Origin: CAYMLL01 sp964390645
GTDB lineage: Bacteria > Planctomycetota > UBA8108
Direction: 5' to 3'
NCBI GenBank assembly: GCA_964390645.1
Contig: CAYMLL010000325.1
Location: 1 to 8,121 of the forward strand
DNA: 8,121 nucleotides
The translations under genes and the position numbers were made by a program. Below, one piece after another: positions 1 to 6,771 of the stretch. How positions within the stretch are numbered: position 1 is the first letter of the stretch; each line of letters starts with the position of its first letter. Below the pieces are notes generated by a model. It made no database searches. It saw only the letters and a program-made list of their open reading frames with translations, and was not told the DNA's origin.

Positions 1-2
1 CC

Positions 3-1640
3 AACAGCGAGCGTGTGGCCGTGGTCGATCGAGAGGGTGTTGTCCGGACCGCGAGAGTTCCCGGCGAGGCCGCGCTCACCGTCCAGTACATGGGTCAGGT
101 GGGAGTGGTGCTGATTCAGGTGCCGCGTCCGGATCGGCCGCATCCCTACCCCGAGCTTCCGGTCAACAGCTTCATCGACCGCCTGGTCTGGTCGAAGCTC
201 GAGATGATGGGGACGGTGCCGTCGGAGGACGCGGACGATGCCACGATACTGCGGCGCATGTACATCGACACGATCGGCTCGCTGCCGACACCGCGGGAGG
301 CGCGCGACTTTCTCGCCGATGATCGAGCCGACAGGCGCGCCCGTCTCGTCGCCCGTCTCCTCGAGCGCCCGGAGCTGGCGAGCTACTGGGCGCTGAAGTG
401 GGCCGATCTGTTGCTCGTCGACAGCCGCAAGATCGGTGGACGTGGCGCCTACGAGCTGCACCGCTGGCTGCGGGAGCAGTTCGCGCGCAACCGGCCGTAC
501 GACGAGTGGGTGCGGGATCTCGTCGCCGCGACGGGTAGCTCGTCGAGGAGTGGTCCGGTGAACTTCTACCGCGCGGCGCGAACTCCGGAGGACGTGGCAC
601 GCACGGTGAGCCAGGTCTTTCTCGGCGTTCGGATCGAGTGCGCGCAGTGCCACCACCATCCGTTCGAGATCTGGTCACGGGAGGACTTCTAGGGCCTGGC
701 GGGCTTCTTCAACGGCGTCGAGCGCAAGCCGGTGCGAGGTGGGAGCGAGCTCGTGTTTCACGCGGGGCTGAAGGAGATGAAGTTGCCGGTCTCGGGCAAC
801 ATCGTCGCGGCGCGTCCTCTCGGTGGCGATCCGCTGGCGGGACGCGCGGGCAGGTTCGGCCCCGGCGACGACCCTCGCGTCGAGCTGGCTCGCTGGATGA
901 CTGCCGGTGACAACCCGTGGTTTGCGCGCCTCGCGGTGAATCGCCTCTGGAAGCACTTTCTCGGACGCGGACTCGTCGAGCCGGAGGACGACCTGCGGAC
1001 GACGAACCCGCCGACCAATGCGCCTCTTCTCGACGCCCTGGCACGACACTTCGTCGACAGCGGCTTCGACCTTCGGGCGTTGATGCGCCTTATCCTCGAG
1101 TCCCGCGTCTATCAGCTCTCCAGCAGTCCGACTCCGCTCAACGCCGGAGACGACCAGGGCCACTCGCGATACTACGTCAAGCGTCTTCCCGCGGAGGTTC
1201 TGCTCGACGCGATCAGTCAGGTCGCGGGTGTGCCACTCACGCTGCCGGGGCGTCCAGTCGGCACGCGTGCGCTCGAGGTCTGGGACAATCGGCTGCCGTC
1301 GTACTTCCTCGACATCTTCGGTCGGCCGGAGCGCTCGAGCCCGTGCGAGTGCGGCCGATCGAGCGAGCCGACGATGGCGCAGGCGCTCCATCTGATGAAC
1401 GCTCCGGAGATCGAAACGATGATCGGCAGCCCGCGAGGTCGCGTCGCGAGACTGATCGCCGAGGGCGCCGAGGAGCATCGCGTCGTCGAGGAGCTGTGCT
1501 TCGCCGCTCTCGGCCGACCACCGAGCAGGACGGAGCGCGAGGTCGCGAGTGGGCTCTTCGAGAGTGCGCCGCGCAGAGAGGCGGCCGAGGACTTCCTCTG
1601 GACGCTGCTGAACTCCTACGACTTCCTCTTCGTGAATTGA
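3..1640 (+). pseudogene. DUF1549/DUF1553 (PSCyt2-PSD1) protein, 5'-truncated by the window edge and interrupted by an in-frame TAG
   Basis: The reading frame is open from base 3 to the TGA at 1638-1640 except for TAG at codon 230 (690-692). Codons 1-42 look like the end of a bacterial Ig-like (Big2) domain (pattern V..VD..G.V......GEA....QYMGQV). Codons about 52-240 match DUF1549: N-SFIDRLVWSKL, then RRMYIDTIGSLPT, YWALKWADLL, and a haem-like CxxCH motif (C213, C216, H217). Codons about 289-535 match DUF1553: NPWFARLAVNRLWKHFLGRG, then ESRVYQLS, PCECGRS and MAQALHLMN. The biochemical role of the family is unknown; it is abundant in Planctomycetota and is predicted to be exported. Homology continues without loss across the TAG, which sits where family members usually have Tyr (DF-Y-G-L). 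A single base difference (TAC to TAG) therefore explains the break: either a recent nonsense mutation, a sequencing error or readthrough. If the stop is real, the products would be a fragment ending at 692 and a possible GTG restart at 732 without a convincing ribosome site. Confidence 0.85.
690..692 (+). other. In-frame amber codon inside the DUF1549 domain
   Basis: TAG directly follows GAG GAC TTC and precedes GGC CTG GCG, in frame with 229 codons before and 315 sense codons after it. The surrounding residues E-D-F-*-G-L-A-G-F-F correspond to the conserved DFYGLA-FF stretch known from DUF1549 proteins, so the codon most likely replaces tyrosine. The four apparent gene ends in the window (1638, 2953, 5384 on plus; 5457-5455 on minus) are all TGA. 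This is therefore the only TAG in a gene-relevant frame, which does not by itself show recoding. Confidence 0.9.
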
Positions 1641-1643
1641 GGG
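1639..1643 (+). promoter_or_regulatory. Likely ribosome binding site for the DUF1501 gene
   Basis: GAGGG overlaps the stop codon of the upstream gene and lies 10 nt before the ATG at 1654. It lies only 1 nt before the in-frame GTG at 1645, too close to serve that codon. This favours the ATG as start and shows the two genes are translationally adjacent. Confidence 0.45.
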
Positions 1644-1653
1644 TGTGCGACAG

Positions 1654-2955
1654 ATGCGAGCTACAGTGAATCGTCGGGACTTCCTGCGCGTCGGCGCGAT
1701 CGGCGGACTGGCTCTTCCGCAGGTGCTGCGACTGCAGAGCGCCTGTCGCGCCGAGGCCTCGCGGCACGACAAGAACTGCATCTTCCTCTTTGTCCTCGGG
1801 GGTATGCCCCACCAGGACATGTGGGATCTCAAGCCCGACGCGCCGAGCGAGATTCGTGGCGACTTCAAGCCGATCTCGACGGCCGTCCCCGGAATCCAGG
1901 TCTCGGACATCATGCCGCGCATCGCCAGGGTCACCGACCGTTTGGCGATCCTGCGCGGGATGACGCACGGAGACTCCGACCACGGCCGTGGCTTTCACAT
2001 CATGATGACCGGGGTCAAGGCCGGAGCCGGGGACTTCAACGGCAACCAAAACAACAACCAGCACCCCTGCATCGGCTCCATGGTCGCGAAGCTGGGCAGG
2101 AATCAGAGCTCGCTGCCTCGGTACATTTCGGTCCCGAACTTCCTCAACAGCGGTGGCCCGAGCTTTCTCGGCGCGAGCTGCTCGCCCTTCGTCATCGAGT
2201 CGGACCCGGCGGAGCCTGACTTCGCGGTTCGTGACGTTTGTCTCCCGGAGGCGGTCGCTGTCGAACGGAGCTTCCGCAGGCAGGCGGCTTTGCGGAAGAT
2301 CAATCGTTTCGACGGCGATGTCGAGCGAGCCTCCGAGGGCGAGAGGTCCCTCGACATCTTCTACCGCAAGGCTTACGACCTGATGACCTCGAGGGAGGCG
2401 AAGGAGGCCTTCGAGATTCATCGAGAGCATCGCTGGCTGCGTGAGGAGTACGGGATGACGAGCATCGGTCAGTGCTGCCTTCTGGCTCGCCGTCTCGTCG
2501 AGGCCGGTTGCCGCTTCGTCAGCATCGAGAACGGGCACTGGGACACCCACCGCAAGAACACGTGGAGCCTCAGGGAGGTTCTCGTTCCGGGCTTCGACCG
2601 TGCGGTCCCGGCGCTGCTGGACGATCTCCAGTCGCGCGGCCTGCTCGATTCCACACTCGTCGTCATCACGACGGAGTTCGGTCGCACTCCGAGGATCAAC
2701 AATCTGGCTGGACGCGACCACTGGCCGCAGGCGTTCTCGGTGGCGCTCGCCGGAGCCGGACTGAAGACCGGTCAGGTCGTCGGCAAGACCGACAAGCACG
2801 CAGCCGGTGTCGTCGATCGACCGATCACTCCCCAGGATCTCACGGCGACGATCCTGCACGTGCTCGGCATCGACCCGAACACGACACTTCGCACGCCGCT
2901 CGGACGTCCCGTCCCTCTCGTCAGCGACGGAGAAGCGGTTGCCGAGATACTCTGA
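1654..2955 (+). CDS. DUF1501 domain-containing protein with Tat signal
   Basis: The 433-residue protein has a usual length for DUF1501 (about 430-480). It begins with a twin-arginine signal: N-R-R-D-F-L-R at residues 6-12, followed by a hydrophobic stretch to about residue 27, so export in folded form is predicted. Family hallmarks in order: FLFVLGG-MPHQDMWD-LKP (44-61), IRGDFKPI then VPGIQ, a His/Asp-rich THGDSDHGRG (104-113), T-EFGRTP (340-346) and GRDHWP (352-357). DUF1501 is related to the alkaline phosphatase/sulfatase fold, and these His/Asp residues are probably metal ligands, but no reaction is established for the family. The Ser/Thr often seen in the GGxSxxDTxD motif is replaced (P52, M56), so phosphatase chemistry should not be assumed. 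An Asn/Gln-rich patch lies at 129-136. It is 13 bp after the DUF1553 gene and 19 bp before the PPC-domain gene. An in-frame GTG at 1645 would add three residues. Confidence 0.93.
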   Translation: MRATVNRRDFLRVGAIGGLALPQVLRLQSACRAEASRHDKNCIFLFVLGGMPHQDMWDLKPDAPSEIRGDFKPISTAVPGIQVSDIMPRIARVTDRLAILRGMTHGDSDHGRGFHIMMTGVKAGAGDFNGNQNNNQHPCIGSMVAKLGRNQSSLPRYISVPNFLNSGGPSFLGASCSPFVIESDPAEPDFAVRDVCLPEAVAVERSFRRQAALRKINRFDGDVERASEGERSLDIFYRKAYDLMTSREAKEAFEIHREHRWLREEYGMTSIGQCCLLARRLVEAGCRFVSIENGHWDTHRKNTWSLREVLVPGFDRAVPALLDDLQSRGLLDSTLVVITTEFGRTPRINNLAGRDHWPQAFSVALAGAGLKTGQVVGKTDKHAAGVVDRPITPQDLTATILHVLGIDPNTTLRTPLGRPVPLVSDGEAVAEIL

Positions 2956-2974
2956 AGACCCCACGAGACCGTCG

Positions 2975-5386
2975 ATGCTGCCGAGGACCGTCGTTCGAAT
3001 CACCGCGATCACCGTCGTCCTGGCGACGTGCCACCCGTCGCTCGCACAGCCGGTTCCATCGCGTGATCCGTCGAGCACACACATGTTTCCGGCGGGAGGT
3101 CGGCGCGGGTCGACGGTCCGGGTGCGCGTTGGCAGCGAGTGCCTGCCGCCGGGGGCACGGCTTCGCCTGACCGGGGTCGGAGTCGAGGCGCCGCAGATCC
3201 TCGGCGACGAGGTGAGCGCCGTGTACGAGCCGTCGCCTCGGCGCGTGCCGACGGAGCTTCCGATCACCTGGCCGCGCGAATGGGGCTCCGAGCTGAGCAT
3301 CGCGCAGAACGCGTCGCCGGGGCCGGTCTTCTGGCGCCTGACCTGCTCGCAGGGAGGCACCGGTGCGCGTCCCTTCGTGGTCGGCGAGCTGCCGGAGCAC
3401 ATCGAGCTGGAGTCGAACTCCAGGCTCGATCGGGCGGAACGTGTGGAGCTGCCGGTGACGGTCAACGGACAGGTCGCGGGTGAGCGGGACCTCGACTACT
3501 TCGTGTTCACGGCTCGCGAGGGTGATGTCGTCGTCTGCGACGTGCTCGCGGCGCGCATCGGCTCCGCGCTCGACCCGGTCGTGGAGATGCTCGATGCCGC
3601 GGGACGACGGGTGGAGGTGGAGGAGATTCGTGTCGGCGGTGACCCGGTTCTCGCCCATCGCGTGCGAGGTGGCGGTGATCACGTGCTGCTGGTCTCGAAC
3701 CTGACATTTCACGGCAGCCCGAAGCACGTCTACCGCATCGACCTATCGACGCTTCCCTACATCCACACGGCGTTCCCGACCGGCGGCCGTGTCGGCGAGA
3801 CGCGCGTCGTCGAGCTGCTGGCGCTCTCCGGGGGCCGAGAGCCGCAGGTCCTGGAGGAGAGGGTGACGTTTCCGGCGACGGTGCCGGACGACGCCATCTT
3901 CTGGTACCGGGGCAAGGACCCGGGGCGTCGCGCCTTTCCGCTGGCGGTTGGAAGCTTCGACGAGGTCGTCGAGGACGATGACAACGACTCCCCGGAGCGC
4001 GCGATGGCGCTGAGCCTTCCGGTCGCCGTCAGCGGCCGGTTTCTCGATGTGAACGACCTCGACTGGTTCCGTTTCGAGGCTCGTGAGGGCGCGCCGTACT
4101 CGATCACCTGTGCCGCGCATCCCCCCGGCGGCGCGTCGATGCCCGTCGTGATGCTGGTCGGCCGGAACGGCGAGGTTCTCGCCGGCGCCCGCAGCGTCGA
4201 TCGGGCCGACGGCCGCTGTCGCATCGAGTGGAGGGCTCCGCTCGACGGCGTCGTTCGTGTACAGGTGCGCGACCTGGGTCGCGGAGCGCGCGGTAGCGCC
4301 GATCTTGTCTACCGTATGAGAGTGCGAGAGTCCGCGCCGGACTTTCGCTTGCGGCTCGACCGCGACTTCGCGCACGTCGTACGGGGCGGCAAGGCGGAGG
4401 CGACGCTGACGGTCGATCGCCTCTGCGGCTTTTCCGGCGCCATCGAGCTCGACTGCGGCACGCTGCCCGAAGGGGTGGCCCTGGAGACAACGACGATTCC
4501 TGCGTCAGCGTCGAGCTTGAAGGTGGTGCTTGCCACCGAGAAGACCGCGCGGCCCACCGATGTCCTGTTGAAGGTCGTGGGTCGTGCGAAGATCGATGGC
4601 GGTACGATCGAGCGTGTGGCGCGGGCGGAGCACCGGGCCGTCGATGCCGACGGGACGAGTGTCGGCACGCCGACGATCGACGACTTCCACCTGACGGTCC
4701 GGCACGAGCCCGTCTTCCGCCTCTTCTGCGAGGAGGCGTACCAGTACGCGCACCGTGGTACCGTGTTCCGCTACCCGATGCAGCTCGAACGTGTCGGTGG
4801 CTACGGAGGCGACATCGTTCTGCAGATCGGGGACAGGCAGAATCGTGACCTCGATGGCATCGAGATGTTCGAGGTGATCGTGCCGTCCCCGGCTTCCGCG
4901 GCGCTCATGCCGATACACCTGCCGGAGACGATGCACATCAACATTCAGTCGCAGTCGCAGCTCTATGTTCAGGGGTTCACGCTCTTCGAGGATGAATGGG
5001 GACGGAGGCACTCGCAGCTCGTCGTCTCGGAGAAGCGCTGTATGCTTCGAACGATGCCGCGTGTCGTGAAGATGGTCGCGGCTGTGAAGGAGATCATCGC
5101 GCGTCCCGGGGAGATCGTCTCGTGCGAGCTGAGACTCGAGCGTACGTCGAACTTCACCGGCGCCATGTCGGTCGAGCTCGAGGAGCGGGGAGGTGGGGGC
5201 AGCCTGGTCGCCGGGAGCTCAGGACTCTCGGGCTTCGCCGCCGGGAAGGGTCGAGTCCTGGTCCAGGTGCGGCTTCCGTCGGCTCGGGAGCGTGCGCCGT
5301 CCCGGCTGGTCTTTCGCGGCACCGGCGAGCTGGCCGACGGCACCCCCGTGATCTCGCGGGCCGCCGTTACCGTCGTCCCTCGCTGA
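2975..5386 (+). CDS. Secreted protein with two PPC domains and Ig-like C-terminal domains
   Basis: The 803-residue protein starts with a Sec signal peptide: R4 and R8, a hydrophobic core at 9-19, and a likely cut after S-L-A (residue 24). A GAGA 6 nt upstream of ATG 2975 supports this start. The body repeats one unit twice: FPAGG..G (38-45) with a beta domain, then a PPC domain from DLDYFVF (172) to about 258; and FPTGG..G (267-274) with a beta domain, then a PPC domain from DLDWFRF (361) to about 450. An Ig-like domain follows (about 455-545; GFSGAIEL and LPEGV). The end holds YAHRGTVFRYPM (591-602), QIGDRQNRDLDGIE, LPETMHIN and SEKRCMLRT, which I recognise from large planctomycetal exported proteins found with DUF1549/DUF1501 genes. 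PPC (pre-peptidase C-terminal) domains are beta-sandwich modules of secreted proteins; no catalytic motif is visible. A scaffold or binding role for the operon's other products is inference. It is the last gene of the operon. Confidence 0.88.
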   Translation: MLPRTVVRITAITVVLATCHPSLAQPVPSRDPSSTHMFPAGGRRGSTVRVRVGSECLPPGARLRLTGVGVEAPQILGDEVSAVYEPSPRRVPTELPITWPREWGSELSIAQNASPGPVFWRLTCSQGGTGARPFVVGELPEHIELESNSRLDRAERVELPVTVNGQVAGERDLDYFVFTAREGDVVVCDVLAARIGSALDPVVEMLDAAGRRVEVEEIRVGGDPVLAHRVRGGGDHVLLVSNLTFHGSPKHVYRIDLSTLPYIHTAFPTGGRVGETRVVELLALSGGREPQVLEERVTFPATVPDDAIFWYRGKDPGRRAFPLAVGSFDEVVEDDDNDSPERAMALSLPVAVSGRFLDVNDLDWFRFEAREGAPYSITCAAHPPGGASMPVVMLVGRNGEVLAGARSVDRADGRCRIEWRAPLDGVVRVQVRDLGRGARGSADLVYRMRVRESAPDFRLRLDRDFAHVVRGGKAEATLTVDRLCGFSGAIELDCGTLPEGVALETTTIPASASSLKVVLATEKTARPTDVLLKVVGRAKIDGGTIERVARAEHRAVDADGTSVGTPTIDDFHLTVRHEPVFRLFCEEAYQYAHRGTVFRYPMQLERVGGYGGDIVLQIGDRQNRDLDGIEMFEVIVPSPASAALMPIHLPETMHINIQSQSQLYVQGFTLFEDEWGRRHSQLVVSEKRCMLRTMPRVVKMVAAVKEIIARPGEIVSCELRLERTSNFTGAMSVELEERGGGGSLVAGSSGLSGFAAGKGRVLVQVRLPSARERAPSRLVFRGTGELADGTPVISRAAVTVVPR

Positions 5387-5403
5387 GCCCCACGCGCGGG
5401 GGC
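5387..5403 (+). terminator. Possible GC hairpin after the operon
   Basis: GCCCC (5387-5391) can pair with GGGGC (5399-5403) around a 7-base loop, immediately after the TGA of the PPC-domain gene. There is no T-tract on either side, so it is not a classical intrinsic terminator; it could slow polymerase or protect the 3' end. It lies in the convergent junction and could act in either direction. Confidence 0.3.
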
Positions 5404-5416
5404 ACGTCCGATCACC

Positions 5417-5464
5417 GCCGTGTCGCCGTGTCGCCGTGTCGCCGTGTCGCCGTGTCAGCGTGTC
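5417..5464. repeat. Tandem octanucleotide array (GCCGTGTC x5 plus one degenerate unit)
   Basis: Five perfect head-to-tail copies of GCCGTGTC occupy 5417-5456, followed by AGCGTGTC (5457-5464), which differs at two of eight bases. Read on the minus strand the unit is GACACGGC. The array fills most of the 68-bp gap between the convergent genes. It enters the sulfatase reading frame: the degenerate copy encodes the last Thr-Arg and, with the first two bases of the next copy, forms the TGA stop (5457-5455). The unit is not self-complementary and there are no spacers, so it is a microsatellite-like array. Its function, if any, is unknown. Confidence 0.95.
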
Positions 5465-6771
5465 AGCTCGCATTCTCTCTTGACGAGCTTCGCGTTGTGA
5501 TCGTCGACGAGCTTGCGGATCTCGTCGATCGCTCGTGGATTCCGCGCCTCGATGCCGTGCTTTTCGCTCGGGTCGACGGCGAGGTCGTAGAGGAGCGGAG
5601 GATCGTGCTTCGTGGGCGTGCGCGAGTTTCTTCCGTAAGCCGGACGCGTCAGGAAGTGTGCCTTGAAGTTGCCGTTGCGAACCGCGTGGATGTCCACGCC
5701 GCGGTAGAAGATCATGCTGCGGCGCGGCGACCGCGATCCGTGAAGCAGCGTGCCGGAGAGGTCGAGCCCGTCGACGATGCGGTCGTCGGGCACGTCGGCG
5801 CCGGCAAGCCTCAGCAGCGTCGTGTAAATGTCCATCGTGCTGCCGATGTCGTCGACGATGGCGGGCCGGATCTTGCCCGGCCACCGGAAGATCGCCGGAA
5901 CCCGCATTCCACCTTCCCACGTCGACCCCTTGCCCTCGCGCAGGAGCCCGGCGGAGCCTCCGCTCGTTCCCCGGATCAGCCACGGACCGTTGTCGCTCGT
6001 GAAGATGACGAGCGTGCGTTCCTCGAGGCCGAGCTCCTCGAGCTTCGCGACGACCCGGCCGACGCTCCAGTCCAGCTCCTCCACGACGTCGCCGTAGAGA
6101 CCTCTCGGGCTCTTTCCGAGGAAGTCGGGCGACGCGAATAGCGGCGTGTGCGGAAAGGTATGCGGCATGTAGAGGAGGAACGGGCGGTCCTTCGATCGTT
6201 CGATGAAGCGCACCGCCTCCTCGGTGTAACGGCGCGTCAGTGTTCGCTGATCTGCGGGCTGCTCCACGACCTCGGTATTCCGGTAGAGCTTGTTGTTCCA
6301 GAGCGCGGACGTCGCGCGCAGCCGGTCGGCCTCGTCCTTCGGAAGGCCGCGTCGCGCGTTGTGGTCGTTGCTCGCGTCGAGCCCGAAGTAGTGGTCGAAG
6401 CCGTTGTTCGTCGGCAAGTACCGCGGGTGGTGTCCGAGATGCCACTTGCCGATGCACGCTGTCGCGTAGCCCTTCGTCTTCAGCGCCTCGGGGAGCAGCC
6501 CCTCCGCCTGGGGAATCCCGCCCTTGCTGACGCTGCTCGTCAGCACCCGAGGGCGTTCTGCGCACATGCCGCTGCGGATCGGGTAGCGGCCCGTCAGGAG
6601 TGCCGCGCGGCTTGGCGTGCAGACGGACGCGGCCGAGTAGAAGCTGGTCCAGCGCTGCCCCTCGCGGGCCAGGCGATCGAGATTCGGCGTGCGAATCGTC
6701 GGGTGACCGTAGGAACCGAGGTCTCCGTAGCNNNNNNNNNNATCATCGCAGAAGACCAGGACGAAGTTCGG
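5455..6771 (-). other. Second sulfatase domain of the fusion (arylsulfatase A-like)
   Basis: Residues 451-888. It opens with PNFVLVFCDD (D459, D460: first metal ligands), then the N run, then YGDLGSYGHPTIRTPNLDRLA. The active site is S-V-C-T-P-S-R-A-A-L-L-T-G-R with C501 as predicted formylglycine. Further motifs are GKWHLG (K559, H561), LLYMPHTFPHTPLF, and F-T-S-D-N-G (D710, N711). The C-terminal part (FYRGVDIHAVRNGNFKAHF, then PLLYDLAVDPSEKHG) is typical of arylsulfatase A/N-acetylgalactosamine-6-sulfatase-like enzymes. All core elements are present, so this half looks catalytically competent. It is clearly different from the first domain, so the fusion is not a recent tandem duplication. 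Confidence 0.88.

Noticed and set aside
732..1640. Separate gene starting at GTG 732
   Set aside because: The frame and DUF1549/DUF1553 homology continue straight across the TAG at 690, and no Shine-Dalgarno-like sequence sits at a proper distance before 732. It is better read as the second part of a broken gene.
1645..1653. GTG 1645 as start of the DUF1501 gene
   Set aside because: The only ribosome-site candidate (1639-1643) is 1 nt from it but 10 nt from ATG 1654; the added residues carry nothing conserved. It cannot be fully excluded.
2807..2974. Upstream start for the PPC-domain gene inside the DUF1501 gene
   Set aside because: The extension would bury the signal peptide and overlap conserved DUF1501 sequence in another frame. 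ATG 2975 gives a proper signal peptide and spacing.
3020..3034. Lipoprotein signal (L-A-T-C) in the PPC protein
   Set aside because: Thr before the Cys is a poor lipobox, and a better signal peptidase I site (S-L-A) follows five residues later.
1237..3465. Long minus-strand open frame (742 codons) opposite the operon
   Set aside because: It lies opposite three well-supported genes and has no recognisable domain. Its composition is the Arg/Ala/Asp-rich type expected of antisense frames in GC-rich coding DNA.
5417..5464. CRISPR array or attachment site
   Set aside because: Units are 8 bp, contiguous and without spacers, and there are no cas or integrase genes nearby.
5219..6565. Minus-strand 448-codon frame overlapping the sulfatase, and a plus-strand 381-codon frame at 4996-6141
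   Set aside because: Both overlap the conserved sulfatase or PPC frame and contain only low-complexity Arg-rich sequence; they cross the octanucleotide array by chance.
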